A DNA stretch of 64,000 nucleotides, taken from Pseudoruegeria sp. SK021 (lineage in GTDB: Bacteria; Pseudomonadota; Alphaproteobacteria; Rhodobacterales; Rhodobacteraceae). The notes beneath the pieces are model-generated. The model worked only from the letters and a program-made list of their open reading frames with translations. It was not told the origin of the DNA and searched no databases. Below are positions 29,112 through 38,728 of the stretch, piece by piece (the stretch's first letter is position 1; the number at the start of each line of letters is the position of its first letter). The DNA lies in contig NZ_MTBG01000011.1 in NCBI RefSeq assembly GCF_002119405.1, positions 38,636 to 102,635 of the forward strand, read 5' to 3'. Made by a program: the position numbers and the translations under genes.

Positions 29112-30656
29112 CTAGCCGATCCGGCGGGTCAGATCCGGCGGACGGGCGATGGCTGCTGCGTGTCGCCGCAGCCAGTCGGGAGTGTCCTCCAAGGGCATGG
29201 GGAGGGCCAACCCAAAGCCTTGAACATGGCCGCAGCCCAATTGTGACAGCATCGCGTGCTCGCCCGAGGTCTCGACCCCTTCGGCCAGACAATCCAGCCC
29301 CAACCGTTCTGCCATGGTCAGGATGGCGCCGACCATCCGCTGTTGTTCGGGATCCTGATCGACCTTTGAGACGAACGACCGGTCGATTTTCAGGCGCCCG
29401 ATCGCAAAGCGGCGGATACTGGTGATTGAGGCATGGCCGGTGCCAAAATCATCCAGATCGATAAGGCAGCCAAGATTGGCCAATCCGCTGATGTTGCGGC
29501 AGACTGTATCTTCGGGCGTTTCCGATATCACGGTCTCTAAGATTTCGATGGCCAGCCGGTCGGGGGTCAGATCGTGCCGGTCGAGCGTCCAAGAGATGCG
29601 GTCGACTAGGGCGGGATCGGCCAGTTCTTCGCCCGAGAAATTCACCCCGACATGGGGTACGTTCAGACCTGCCTTATCCCAGTCGACAACCGCGGCAAGC
29701 GCACCTGACAAGATCACTTCGCCCAGACGCCCCATCAGGCCGGCCTGTTCAATTGCTGGCAGAAACTCCGCCGGTGAGATCAGGCCGCGCTTAGGGTGAT
29801 GCCAGCGGGCCAAGGCTTCGAAGCCGGTGACCTTGCCGGTATCGGTTGAAATCTGCGGTTGGAACCATGGGTAAATCTCGCCCCGGTCCAACGCGTCGGT
29901 CACGTCGTCAATCAATGCCAGACTGGTCTCGCGCCGCTGATGCAATTCGCGCGAATAGGCCCGGATTGATCCCCCGCCATGGCGACGTGCTTCGACTGCG
30001 GCCATTTCGGCCGCGTCCAAAAGGCGTTGTCCGGTTGGCGCCGGAAGGCGATCGGCAACGCAGAATCCGACAGAGGCACTGAGTCGGAGGCTGGTGTGAT
30101 CCAGACGAACCGCTTCGGCGATATGGGCTTGCAGCCGGGCTGAAATCTGAAGCAGGGTTTCCAAGTCGTACCGGGCCGCCGGAGCCAAGGCGATTGCGAA
30201 GCTGGCGTCGTCGATGCGGGCCAATGTGTCTGCCGACCTGAGTGCGGTGCTTAATCGGGACTGGAACTGATCCAAAATGGGGGCGCAACCGCGGCTTCCC
30301 ATTCGGGCGACCAGCGCATCGAAATCGTCAATGCGCAGCACGACGCATGCGGGCACGCGTCCGCTTTCCGCCGTTTGGCCAAGTGACAGGTCGAGGGCGG
30401 TTTCCAGAACGTCGCGCCGTGACAGGGTCTTGTCTGCCGAGGGCGGATCGATTTGCCAGCCGGCCATAAGGGCGGCGAGGGCGACCAGAACCGGGATGGT
30501 GACGGCCAGCAGATAAAGGCCGGTTTCGCCGGATGCGCGATAGATGGCGAGGGTCATCGCCGGAAACACCGCAAGCAACAGCGGGTACCAAACAGCCTTA
30601 GGGCCGAGGTGGCGCAGTGAGGTCAGGGCTGTCGCCAAGGAAGATCGGATGCGCAC
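29112..30656 (-). CDS. c-di-GMP phosphodiesterase with degenerate GGDEF and intact EAL domain
   Basis: This 514-residue membrane protein has two N-terminal hydrophobic helices (about 20-37 and 47-65), then a GGDEF-like domain and an EAL domain. In the GGDEF domain the signature site reads ARIDDASF, so cyclase activity is unlikely. The EAL domain keeps EALAR, NFSGEEL, EILE, DDFGTGHAS, LKIDRSF and EGVET, the metal- and substrate-binding residues. It probably degrades c-di-GMP, with the degenerate domain perhaps as a GTP sensor. It is a single gene between yidC and ttcA. Confidence 0.9.
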   Translation of the reverse strand: MRIRSSLATALTSLRHLGPKAVWYPLLLAVFPAMTLAIYRASGETGLYLLAVTIPVLVALAALMAGWQIDPPSADKTLSRRDVLETALDLSLGQTAESGRVPACVVLRIDDFDALVARMGSRGCAPILDQFQSRLSTALRSADTLARIDDASFAIALAPAARYDLETLLQISARLQAHIAEAVRLDHTSLRLSASVGFCVADRLPAPTGQRLLDAAEMAAVEARRHGGGSIRAYSRELHQRRETSLALIDDVTDALDRGEIYPWFQPQISTDTGKVTGFEALARWHHPKRGLISPAEFLPAIEQAGLMGRLGEVILSGALAAVVDWDKAGLNVPHVGVNFSGEELADPALVDRISWTLDRHDLTPDRLAIEILETVISETPEDTVCRNISGLANLGCLIDLDDFGTGHASITSIRRFAIGRLKIDRSFVSKVDQDPEQQRMVGAILTMAERLGLDCLAEGVETSGEHAMLSQLGCGHVQGFGLALPMPLEDTPDWLRRHAAAIARPPDLTRRIG

Positions 30657-30892
30657 GCCAGTCGCCTATTCGGTCGTTTCAATCTCTTGAACCCTATCCT
30701 CGATAGTCTGAGTGGCAGGTTAATCCAGCCGGCAGACTGTCGGTGATTTGACTAAAAACGCATCCGTTCGGATCGGCGTATCTGGGCGTCGAAACAGTGC
30801 GGCAGGGTCTGCGGGCCTTTCAAACGTGCATTTCTGCGCGACATAGCGAGTCCGCGCTGCGTGGCCTCTTTTCGCGGCGCAGGCTTTGCCCT

Positions 30893-31774
30893 ATGCCCTC
30901 GTTTATGACCATGACCCATGACCTTGATGACATTCACCCCTTGTTCAACGGCGCGCCCAGCACGACCGAGTTCAAGAAGTTGCGCAAGCGAATCGTGCGG
31001 AATGTGCGAGAGGCCATTGAGCAATATGGCATGATCCAGCGCGACGCCCGATGGTTGGTCTGCCTGTCGGGGGGCAAGGATTCCTATACCCTGCTGGCTA
31101 TTCTGTATGAGTTGAAGTGGCGCGGCTTGTTGCCAGTGGATTTGCTGGCCTGCAATCTTGATCAAGGTCAGCCCGGTTTTCCGGCCACGGTCTTGCCAGA
31201 GTTCTTGGCCGCGCGCGGTGTGCCGCACCGGATTGAGTATCAGGATACTTATTCCATCGTCATGGATAAAACCCCTCAGGGCCGGACCTTCTGTGCGCTG
31301 TGTTCCCGGCTGCGGCGGGGCAATCTGTACCGAATTGCGCGCGAAGAGGGGTGTTCGGCGGTGGTGCTGGGGCATCACCGGGACGATATGCTTGAAACGT
31401 TCATGATGAACCTCTTCCACGGCGGGCGGCTTGCGACGATGCCGCCAAAATTGGTGAACGAAGAGGGCGATCTCTTTTTGTATCGCCCGCTTGCGCATGT
31501 GGCCGAACAGGATTGCGACCAGTTTGCCCGGGCGATGAAATATCCGATCATTCCCTGCGATCTGTGCGGCAGCCAAGACGGATTGCAGCGTCAGCAGGTC
31601 AAGCAGATCCTTGATGGATGGGAAAAGAACAGTCCCGGTCGCCGACAGGTGATGTTCCGGGCCTTGATGAATGCGCGCCCCTCGCATCTTCTGGATCCCA
31701 AACTCTGGGACTTTCCGGGGCTGACCCTGAACACGGATGGGCCGCCGGACACGGCTGCCGCGCCGGACCAGTAA
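30893..31774 (+). CDS. ttcA: tRNA 2-thiocytidine synthetase TtcA
   Basis: TtcA (about 293 residues) adds sulfur to C32 of some tRNAs using an iron-sulfur cluster. The PP-loop SGGKDS (residues 59-64) and the two CxxC pairs (CALC, CDLC) that hold the cluster are visible. The start is uncertain: 30893 ([13 protein letters not shown]) is used, with two other ATGs within 18 bases; a start at 30797 would add 32 poorly conserved residues. Confidence 0.92.
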   Translation: MPSFMTMTHDLDDIHPLFNGAPSTTEFKKLRKRIVRNVREAIEQYGMIQRDARWLVCLSGGKDSYTLLAILYELKWRGLLPVDLLACNLDQGQPGFPATVLPEFLAARGVPHRIEYQDTYSIVMDKTPQGRTFCALCSRLRRGNLYRIAREEGCSAVVLGHHRDDMLETFMMNLFHGGRLATMPPKLVNEEGDLFLYRPLAHVAEQDCDQFARAMKYPIIPCDLCGSQDGLQRQQVKQILDGWEKNSPGRRQVMFRALMNARPSHLLDPKLWDFPGLTLNTDGPPDTAAAPDQ

Positions 31775-31878
31775 GCCCAATAAGCCCGCAGATGCCCTCA
31801 GAGCCGCGCCGCCGCGTCGGCGTGAGGGCCAGGTCGCGCCAATTCAATTTATGGTCAGCCGCTTGCATGATATGACTG

Positions 31879-31902
31879 GCCTTGCCGCCTGACCGGCAAG
31901 GC
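31879..31902 (+). terminator. Hairpin downstream of ttcA
   Basis: A perfect 9-bp stem (31879-31887 with 31894-31902) with a 6-base loop lies about 105 bases after ttcA and is followed by UUGGGGG, not a clear U-run. It may end the ttcA mRNA. The rest of the 246-base spacer before the hydrolase gene shows no gene. Confidence 0.4.
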
Positions 31903-32020
31903 TTGGGGGCGCGTACGGCGTGATCCCTGCGCGGATGTTCCGTGCGCCGGTGAAGGCAAGGCTGCAAAATGGGCCAGACCGCCCTCTGCTAGCCGTCGTG
32001 AAACCGGAGGAGGATCGCCC

Positions 32021-32998
32021 ATGCCCGACTATGTTTTTACCGTACGGAACAAGCGGGGCGAGGTTTTTGGCTCGGATGCGGGGATGACACGGTTTTTGCG
32101 CGTGCCGGAAACGGACCTGACCACTGCGCCGCACCATCAGATCCGCAAAGGTGCGTGGTTTCAGGACGTGCTGGCAGAAGGCACCCGGCGCATCGATCCA
32201 GACACCGGCCAACGGGTTGGCGATATTGTCATCTACGTGCATGGTTTTAACAATTCGACCGAAAAATTGCTGTCGCGGCACCGCAAAATCAAGGCGTCCT
32301 TCGCCCGGCAGGGGTTTCAGGGGGTGGTGGTCAGTTTTGATTGGCCCGCAGCCGATACCAGCCTGAATTATCTGGAGGATCGCTGGGATGCCAAGCAGAC
32401 CGCCAATCAACTGGTCAAGGAAGGCATTGCAAGTTTCGTGAAACTGCAGACTCCGGATTGCGAGGTTAATCTGCATTTGATGGCCCATTCCATGGGCTGT
32501 TATGTGGTGCGCGAGGCGTTCGATGACGCCGATGACCGGCGGTCGATTGCTGCGGTCAGCTGGTCGGTCAGTCAGATCTTGCTATTCGGCGCGGACGTCT
32601 CGGTCGGATCATTGGCTGCCGAAAGCGCCAAATCATCGTCACTCTACCGCCATTGCAACCGATTAACCAATTACTTCAACCCATTTGATGCGGCGCTGTC
32701 GCTGTCCAACGTCAAGCGGATTGGGGTATCGCCCCGGGCCGGGCGGGTGGGGCTGCCCGCGCATGTTCCGGCCAAGGCGGTCAATGTTGACTGCGGCGCC
32801 CATTACACCGCGCCGCGTCACAAATTTGAAGACAGTCACTTCGCCGGGCACCGCTGGTATTTCGATGATGACGTTTTCTTGCAGGATGCGTATCTGACAA
32901 TTCTTGGCAGCACGGATCGCAACAGGCTTCCAACTCGGCTGGGACGCGACAGCAATCTGTCGCTGGTTGCGCCGGTTGTGGGAACGGGGCAGGGATAA
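32021..32998 (+). CDS. Alpha/beta hydrolase (DUF900-like)
   Basis: This 325-residue protein has an alpha/beta-hydrolase core. The oxyanion segment VYVHGFNNST occurs as IYVHGFNNST at about 71-80, the nucleophile elbow AHSMG has Ser157, and Asp and His of the triad lie further on (NPFDAAL, GHRWYFDD). The family acts on unknown ester or amide substrates. No signal peptide is visible, so it is probably cytoplasmic. A GGAGGAGG site precedes the ATG. Confidence 0.8.
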   Translation: MPDYVFTVRNKRGEVFGSDAGMTRFLRVPETDLTTAPHHQIRKGAWFQDVLAEGTRRIDPDTGQRVGDIVIYVHGFNNSTEKLLSRHRKIKASFARQGFQGVVVSFDWPAADTSLNYLEDRWDAKQTANQLVKEGIASFVKLQTPDCEVNLHLMAHSMGCYVVREAFDDADDRRSIAAVSWSVSQILLFGADVSVGSLAAESAKSSSLYRHCNRLTNYFNPFDAALSLSNVKRIGVSPRAGRVGLPAHVPAKAVNVDCGAHYTAPRHKFEDSHFAGHRWYFDDDVFLQDAYLTILGSTDRNRLPTRLGRDSNLSLVAPVVGTGQG

Positions 32999-33132
32999 GG
33001 GGCGGACTTGACATCTGCCAGCCTGCCGGGTGGCATGATGCTTAAGGATTTTTTCCTGATGGTACAGGACCAATAATTTTGCGGGCGCAGGAGACTAAAA
33101 GACATGACGGGTGGCACGGCCGGAGGCACAGT

Positions 33133-33897
33133 ATGATTGGGTTTATCTGGCAGTGGATCCGGTCTTTGGCATTCGTCCTGCAGATGTATCTGATGATGGT
33201 CGTGCTGGGGGTGGTATTCACGCCATGGGCCATCGTGGACAGGCGCGGGGCGTTTGCCGGTATCCGCACCTATTGCCGTTGGGTGCGTTGGACCGCCGAT
33301 TGGATGGTGGGTTTGCGCAGTGAGATCCGCGGCCCGATCCCACATGGCGAAGTCCTTGTCGCGTCGAAACATCAAAGCTTTTTCGACATCATCTTGATCT
33401 GCTCGGTTCTGCCACGGCCAAAATTCATCATGAAACGTGAATTGATCCGCGCGCCGATCCTCGGCTGGTATGCCTTGCGGATTGGCTGTGTGCCGGTGGA
33501 TCGGGGTAAGCGCGGGCAGGCCATCATTAAGATGCTGGCGGATGTGAAGGCCGGTGTCAGCGGGCCGGGTCAGTTGATCATCTATCCGCAAGGCACCCGC
33601 GTCGCGCCTGAGGCATGGGTGCCCTACAAAGTTGGAACCGCCTTGATTTACGGCGAATCAAGACAGGATTGTGTGCCCGCAGCGACGAATGTTGGGGTGT
33701 TTTGGCCGCGTCGCGGGATTTATCGCAAGCCCGGCACGGCGGTGGTGGCGTTTCTGACCCCGATCCGTCCCGGCCTGGAGACCGATGCATTCATGGAGCG
33801 GCTGGAAACGACGATTGAAACCGCGTCCAACGCATTGATGGCCGAGGGTGGTTTGCCGCCAGAGCGGTTGCCCCACCCCCCGGTGCGCAGCGTTTAA
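33133..33897 (+). CDS. plsC: 1-acyl-sn-glycerol-3-phosphate acyltransferase
   Basis: The 254-residue membrane enzyme makes phosphatidic acid from lysophosphatidic acid. The HxxxxD motif is KHQSFFD (His80, Asp85) and the second block YPQGTR is present. An N-terminal hydrophobic helix spans about residues 12-34. The ATG at 33133 follows GGAGG by 6 bases. Its stop overlaps the stop of accA on the other strand. Homologous short paralogues exist, so specificity is inferred. Confidence 0.88.
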   Translation: MIGFIWQWIRSLAFVLQMYLMMVVLGVVFTPWAIVDRRGAFAGIRTYCRWVRWTADWMVGLRSEIRGPIPHGEVLVASKHQSFFDIILICSVLPRPKFIMKRELIRAPILGWYALRIGCVPVDRGKRGQAIIKMLADVKAGVSGPGQLIIYPQGTRVAPEAWVPYKVGTALIYGESRQDCVPAATNVGVFWPRRGIYRKPGTAVVAFLTPIRPGLETDAFMERLETTIETASNALMAEGGLPPERLPHPPVRSV

Positions 33898-34856
33898 CCC
33901 GCCAGTTTTCTCTGTCCAATGTCCAGAAACTTGCGGCGACGCTGATCGAGAAGGGCATCGCGCGAGAGCGGGGCAAGATCCTTCAGCATCACGGAAATCG
34001 CCTTGCCAACTCGGGCGATGGTGCCTTGTGGGTCACGCTGGGCGCCACCAGTCGGTTCCGGGATGATCTGGTCGGCGACCCCAAGTTGCAGCAGGTCTTG
34101 TGCGGTCAGACGCAGGGCCTCGGCGGCCTCACGCATCTTTTCACTGTTTTTCCACAGGATTGACGCGCAGCCTTCCGGTGAAATCACCGAATAGACCGAA
34201 TGTTCCAGCATTGCCAACCGGTTGGCGGTGGCAAAGGCAACCGCGCCGCCTGAGCCGCCTTCGCCGATGATCACTGTCACGACCGGCACCTTAATCTGCA
34301 AGGATTTCTCGGTTGCGCGGGCGATGGCTTCGGATTGGCCGCGTTCTTCGGCGCCCTTGCCGGGATAGGCGCCGGGCGTATCCACAAGGGTGATCACCGG
34401 CAGATTGAACCGGTCCGCCAAATCCATCAGGCGCACGGCCTTACGATAGCCCTCGGGCCGGGCCATTCCGAAATTGTGATCCAGACGGCTCGCGGTATCG
34501 TTGCCGCGTTCATGGCCGATCACCACCACGGGACGGTCATTGAACCGAGCAAGCCCGCCCAGCACCGCATGGTCTTCGCCGAATACCCGGTCGCCGGATA
34601 GCGGGGTGTAATCGGTGAACAGCGCGTCGATGTAATCTGAGCAATGGGGGCGTTCGGGGTGCCGCGCGACTTGGCATTTCCGCCAAGGGGACAGATCAGA
34701 ATAGAGCGTCTTCAGAAGCTCGGTGGCCTTTTTCTCAAGGGCACGGGCTTCGCGCTCGATATCCATGCCCTCGGTTTTCCGGGCCATGGCGCGCAGTTCC
34801 TCGGATTTTCCCTCGATTTCCGCAAGGGGTTTCTCGAATTCAAGGTAATGGGTCAT
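33894..34856 (-). CDS. accA: Acetyl-CoA carboxylase carboxyltransferase subunit alpha
   Basis: AccA (320 residues) with AccD transfers carboxyl to acetyl-CoA to start fatty-acid synthesis. [45 protein letters not shown] and [13 protein letters not shown] are typical. I used the ATG at 34856 because an upstream start adds atypical sequence. GAGAGGC precedes it. The gene is convergent with plsC, with stop codons overlapping. Confidence 0.96.
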   Translation of the reverse strand: MTHYLEFEKPLAEIEGKSEELRAMARKTEGMDIEREARALEKKATELLKTLYSDLSPWRKCQVARHPERPHCSDYIDALFTDYTPLSGDRVFGEDHAVLGGLARFNDRPVVVIGHERGNDTASRLDHNFGMARPEGYRKAVRLMDLADRFNLPVITLVDTPGAYPGKGAEERGQSEAIARATEKSLQIKVPVVTVIIGEGGSGGAVAFATANRLAMLEHSVYSVISPEGCASILWKNSEKMREAAEALRLTAQDLLQLGVADQIIPEPTGGAQRDPQGTIARVGKAISVMLKDLAPLSRDALLDQRRRKFLDIGQRKLAG

Positions 34857-34995
34857 ATGCCTCTCCGGCGGTCGTGTCTGCGGGCTATATGGCGGGGCTT
34901 GCGGCAAGATGCAACTTCGCTTGCGTGTGTTCGGGTCGTCCGGTCGCGGCGTTTCATGCTAGGATAGGTCATCTTGGACGGGATAGGAACGCCGC

Positions 34996-35460
34996 ATGCA
35001 CCGTGTGACCATACGAACGGAACCCGCGCGCCGGCTGGCTGCGATCCACCATCAAGGTGCCTATCCAGAGATCAAATCTGCTTTCGCGCTGGCGGCGGCG
35101 ACCTTGGAAAAGTGGGGCGATTTGGGCTTGGCAGGGCCGATGGTGGGGGTGTTTCTGGACAATCCCGATCTGGTTCCTGAGGGCGCACGGCGCAGCGTGG
35201 CCGGGTTCGTGGTCCCCGAGGATTTGCCGATACAACCGCCGCTGGACGAGATGCTGTTGCCCGGTGGTCGGCACGCTGTCCTGCGCCACGTCGGGCCCTA
35301 TGATGCGTTAGCAGATTGCTACCGGGTTTTATTCGACAAATGGTTTCCGGCATCGGGCGAGCATCCGGGGCGGGGCGATCCGTTCGAGGTCTATCTCAAC
35401 AGCCCGATGAAAACGCCGGCCAAGGATCTGGTGACAGAGATTTGTGTGCCACTGGCTTAA
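34996..35460 (+). CDS. GyrI-like small-molecule-binding domain protein
   Basis: This 154-residue protein matches the GyrI/SbmC-type effector-binding domain (MHRVTIRTEPARRLAAIHHQGAYPEI, HVGPYDALADCYRVLFD, VYLNSPMKTPAKDLVTEICVPL). Relatives act as gyrase inhibitors or ligand-binding parts of AraC regulators; there is no DNA-binding domain here. Its target is unknown. Single gene between accA and mcl1. Confidence 0.85.
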   Translation: MHRVTIRTEPARRLAAIHHQGAYPEIKSAFALAAATLEKWGDLGLAGPMVGVFLDNPDLVPEGARRSVAGFVVPEDLPIQPPLDEMLLPGGRHAVLRHVGPYDALADCYRVLFDKWFPASGEHPGRGDPFEVYLNSPMKTPAKDLVTEICVPLA

Positions 35461-35468
35461 GGCGGGGC

Positions 35469-35503
35469 AGCCTGCGCCGGGCGCGGATCGTCCGAGGCAG
35501 GCT
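35469..35503 (+). terminator. Hairpin between GyrI-like gene and mcl1
   Basis: A perfect 7-bp stem (35469-35475 with 35497-35503) encloses a GC-rich loop in the 54-base space between two convergent genes. It may act as a terminator in one or both directions; there is only UUGGU after the plus-strand arm. Confidence 0.4.
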
Positions 35504-35514
35504 TTGGTCATGGC

Positions 35515-36477
35515 TCAGGCGCTGGAGGCGATCATGTCGGATTGGCGGACCACCACTTCGGCCTGTTTGATGCTGGCAATGTCCACCAGACGGCCCTTGT
35601 AGACCGTGGCCCCTTCGCCATTGGCCTTGGCGGCTTCCATGGCGGCAAGGATCGCGCGCGCCTCGGCCACGGCGGCCTCTGATGGCGTGAAGACCTCGTT
35701 GGCCAATGCGATTTGCTTGGGGTGGATCGCCCATTTGCCGACCATACCCAGTGTGGCCGAGCGCCATGCCTGCGCCCGATAGCCGTCATCATCGCTGAAA
35801 TCGCCGAACGGGCCGTCAACCGGCAGCACCCCGTGGGTGCGGCAGGCGGCGACAATCGCGGCCTGTGCCCAGTGCCACGGGTCGGACCAGTGCTTTGCAC
35901 CGTTTTGCAGCATGTAATAGTTGTCTTGCGTCCCACCGATGCCAGTGGTTTGCATGCCCATGGAGGCCGCGAAATCGGCGGCGCCAAGGCTCATGGCTTG
36001 CAGGCGCGGCGAGGCGGCGGCGATCTCTTCCACATGGGCAATCCCGGCGGCGCTTTCGATGATGACCTCAAAGGCGATCGGCTTGGTCCGGCCTTTGGCG
36101 CGCTCAATGGCTGTCACCAAGGCGTCGACGGCATATACATCTGCGGCACAGCCGACCTTGGGGATCATGATCTGGTCCAGCCGGTCGCCGGCCTGTTCCA
36201 GCAGGTCGACCACGTCGCGATACCAATAGGGGGTGTCGAGGCCGTTGATCCGCACGCTCAGGGTCTTGGTGTTCCAATCGACCGCATCAATCGCCGCAAT
36301 CACATTGGCGCGGGCCGCATCCTTATCCGAAGGCGCAACCGAATCCTCCAGATCAAGATTGATCACATCCGCCGCGCTGGCGGCCATCTTAGCGAAGAGT
36401 TTGGTGTTAGAACCGGGACCAAACAATTGGCATCGGTTCGGGCGGGCGACGGGCGCGGGCTGAAGGCGAAAGCTCAT
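35515..36477 (-). CDS. mcl1: L-malyl-CoA/beta-methylmalyl-CoA lyase
   Basis: This 320-residue enzyme of the HpcH/HpaI-aldolase family has the CitE-like features CQLFGPGS, NLDLEDSVAP and the segment FEVIIESAAGIAHVEE, with metal-binding Glu and Asp. The sequence closely resembles Rhodobacter Mcl1, which cleaves L-malyl-CoA and beta-methylmalyl-CoA in glyoxylate assimilation via the ethylmalonyl-CoA pathway. No other pathway gene is adjacent. The identification rests on memory of the family. Confidence 0.9.
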   Translation of the reverse strand: MSFRLQPAPVARPNRCQLFGPGSNTKLFAKMAASAADVINLDLEDSVAPSDKDAARANVIAAIDAVDWNTKTLSVRINGLDTPYWYRDVVDLLEQAGDRLDQIMIPKVGCAADVYAVDALVTAIERAKGRTKPIAFEVIIESAAGIAHVEEIAAASPRLQAMSLGAADFAASMGMQTTGIGGTQDNYYMLQNGAKHWSDPWHWAQAAIVAACRTHGVLPVDGPFGDFSDDDGYRAQAWRSATLGMVGKWAIHPKQIALANEVFTPSEAAVAEARAILAAMEAAKANGEGATVYKGRLVDIASIKQAEVVVRQSDMIASSA

Positions 36478-36659
36478 CTGGGATCCTTGCGGTTATAATA
36501 TTCCAAAATTCGTCTATTAATCGGTATATAGTTGCGAAATGCTGCGCAAGCGAAAAGCCGGACCCGGTGTGGGATGTGTTGTCGCTGGACGGCGGATCCC
36601 CTAGGCTCGGGGGATCAGGACGGTCCGCCACAGGGCGGCAACGCGACGGAGTATCAGTC

Positions 36660-37661
36660 ATGATCAAGACCCCCTATCTTTTGTTTCTCGGTGACGCGCC
36701 CGATGCGCTGGCGGCGAAGGTGGCCCAAGGTATCAAGGACTGGCGTCCTGAAAATGCCATCGGTCAGCTGCGGTTGGCCGGATGCAAGGCGGATATGGGT
36801 CTGCCGGACATGACGCTTGAGGAAGCCCGCGCCGCTGGGGCCGAGACGCTGGTGATCGGGGTTGCCAATCGCGGCGGGGTTCTGTCCGACCTGTGGCGGG
36901 ATTGCTTGCTTGAGGCGCTGGTGGCGGGGTTCGATCTGGCCTCGGGGTTGCACACGTTGCTGCGCAGCTATCCCGATCTGGTCGAGGTGGCCCAGTCGCA
37001 TGGCCGGGTGCTGCATGATGTGCGGGTGCCCACGGTCAATTACCCAATTGCCAATGGGGTGCCGCGCACCGGCAAGCGCTGTCTGGCGGTAGGCACCGAC
37101 TGTTCCGTCGGCAAGATGTACACCGCGCTGGCGATGGATGCGACCATGCGGGCCCGCGGGATGAAGGCCACGTTCCGGCCCACCGGGCAGACCGGCATTC
37201 TGATCACTGGCGGGGGGGTGCCGCTGGATGCGGTGATCGCCGATTTCATGGCCGGCTCGGTGGAGTGGCTGACCCCGGATAATGACCCGGATCACTGGGA
37301 TCTGATCGAAGGGCAGGGCAGTCTGTTCCATGTCAGCTATTCCGGGGTGACCTTGGCGCTGATCCATGGCGGCCAGCCCGATGCGCTGGTGCTGTGCGAC
37401 GAGCCGACCCGCCCGCATATGCGTGGCTTGCCGGACTACAAGGCCCCGTCGCTAGAGGTGCTGCGCGAGACCACGCTGGCGATGGCCCGGGTGGCCAATC
37501 CCGCCTGTCAGGTGGTGGGCATTTCGGTCAACACCCAGCATTTCAACGAAACCGATGCGCTGGCCCATCTGGCGGCGGTCGAAGACCGGATGGGGCTGCC
37601 AACGGTTGATCCGTTCCGGCAGGGCGCGGACCGGTTGGTTGACGCGCTGGCCGGGATCTAA
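36660..37661 (+). CDS. dgcN: DUF1611 protein, probable D-glutamate N-acetyltransferase DgcN
   Basis: This 333-residue protein has a Rossmann-like N-terminus (FLGDAPDALAAK) and a P-loop-like motif GTDCSVGK (145-152) in the C-terminal DUF1611 domain. In some marine proteobacteria the DUF1611 protein DgcN acetylates D-glutamate, and the enolase-family DgcA racemises the N-acetyl product. The two genes are adjacent here, 3 bases apart, followed by a D-amino-acid transaminase, which supports this assignment. Biochemical function in this organism is inferred. The start follows a weak SD. Confidence 0.8.
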   Translation: MIKTPYLLFLGDAPDALAAKVAQGIKDWRPENAIGQLRLAGCKADMGLPDMTLEEARAAGAETLVIGVANRGGVLSDLWRDCLLEALVAGFDLASGLHTLLRSYPDLVEVAQSHGRVLHDVRVPTVNYPIANGVPRTGKRCLAVGTDCSVGKMYTALAMDATMRARGMKATFRPTGQTGILITGGGVPLDAVIADFMAGSVEWLTPDNDPDHWDLIEGQGSLFHVSYSGVTLALIHGGQPDALVLCDEPTRPHMRGLPDYKAPSLEVLRETTLAMARVANPACQVVGISVNTQHFNETDALAHLAAVEDRMGLPTVDPFRQGADRLVDALAGI

Positions 37662-37664
37662 GCC

Positions 37665-38630
37665 ATGTCGATTGCCGTTCACTATGACGATTTTCAACTG
37701 GCCGAGGCCTTTACCATCTCGCGCGGGACCAAAACTGCGGCCGAGGTGGTCACCGCCACGGTGCGCTCGGGCGCGCTGACCGGCAACGGCGAATGCGTGC
37801 CTTACGCGCGCTATGGCGAAAGCCGGGCATCGGTCAAGGCGCAGATCAAGGGCCTGCCAGAGGGGGTGCGCCGCGCTGATCTGCCCGGCCTGTTGCCCGC
37901 AGGCGCGGCCCGCAATGCCGTGGATTGCGCGCTATGGGATCTGGAGGCGCGGCAGGCCGGACGCCGGGTGTGGGAACTGGCCGGGCTTACCGCCCCCGGG
38001 CCACAGATCACCGCCTTCACCCTGTCGCTTGATACCCCGATCAACATGCGGGACGCGGCTGACCGGCACAAGCATCGGCCACTGTTGAAAATCAAGCTAG
38101 GCACCCCAGACGACATGCCCCGGCTTGAGGCGGTTCGGGCCGGTGCGCCGAAATCCCGGATCATCATTGATGCGAACGAGGGCTGGAGCGCGGACATCTA
38201 TGCCGATCTGGTGCCGCATCTGTTGCGATTGGGCGTGGTTTTGGTGGAGCAGCCGCTGCCTGCGGGCGCAGACGACGCCCTGATCGGAATGGAGCGGCCG
38301 GTGCCGGTCTGCGCCGACGAGTCGTGCCATGACCGGGCCTCGCTGGCAGAATTGCGGGGCAAGTATGATGTGATCAACATCAAGCTCGATAAGACCGGAG
38401 GCCTGACCGAGGCGCTGGCGCTGCGTGATGCGGCGCGGGCCGAGGGATTTGGGGTGATGGTCGGCTGCATGGTCGGCTCGTCACTGGCGATGGCGCCAGC
38501 GGTTCTGGTGGCGCAGGGGGCGATGGTGGTTGACCTTGATGGCCCGTTGCTGTTGGCCGAGGACCGGGCCCATCCGCTGATGTACAACGAGCGCGGTGTC
38601 CATCCCAGCGATCCTGAATTGTGGGGCTGA
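37665..38630 (+). CDS. dgcA: Enolase-superfamily epimerase, probable N-acetyl-D-glutamate racemase DgcA
   Basis: The 321-residue protein has the muconate-lactonising fold with KxK (Lys142, Lys144), metal ligands Asp169 (DANEGW), Glu195 (EQPLP) and Asp218 (CADES), and the second catalytic Lys240 (INIKLDKTGG). It matches the dipeptide epimerase group that annotates L-Ala-D/L-Glu epimerases. Next to dgcN it is more likely the racemase of the D-glutamate pathway. Muropeptide recycling is the alternative. Confidence 0.82.
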   Translation: MSIAVHYDDFQLAEAFTISRGTKTAAEVVTATVRSGALTGNGECVPYARYGESRASVKAQIKGLPEGVRRADLPGLLPAGAARNAVDCALWDLEARQAGRRVWELAGLTAPGPQITAFTLSLDTPINMRDAADRHKHRPLLKIKLGTPDDMPRLEAVRAGAPKSRIIIDANEGWSADIYADLVPHLLRLGVVLVEQPLPAGADDALIGMERPVPVCADESCHDRASLAELRGKYDVINIKLDKTGGLTEALALRDAARAEGFGVMVGCMVGSSLAMAPAVLVAQGAMVVDLDGPLLLAEDRAHPLMYNERGVHPSDPELWG

Positions 38631-38728
38631 CGCCGCCAGGCGCGGCCCCGTTGCGAGAAATGAAACTGGACGGCTGGCGCCCGGCAAGCTACGTCCCAGA
38701 CCCGAACCTGTCACCTCTGGAGAGCGCC

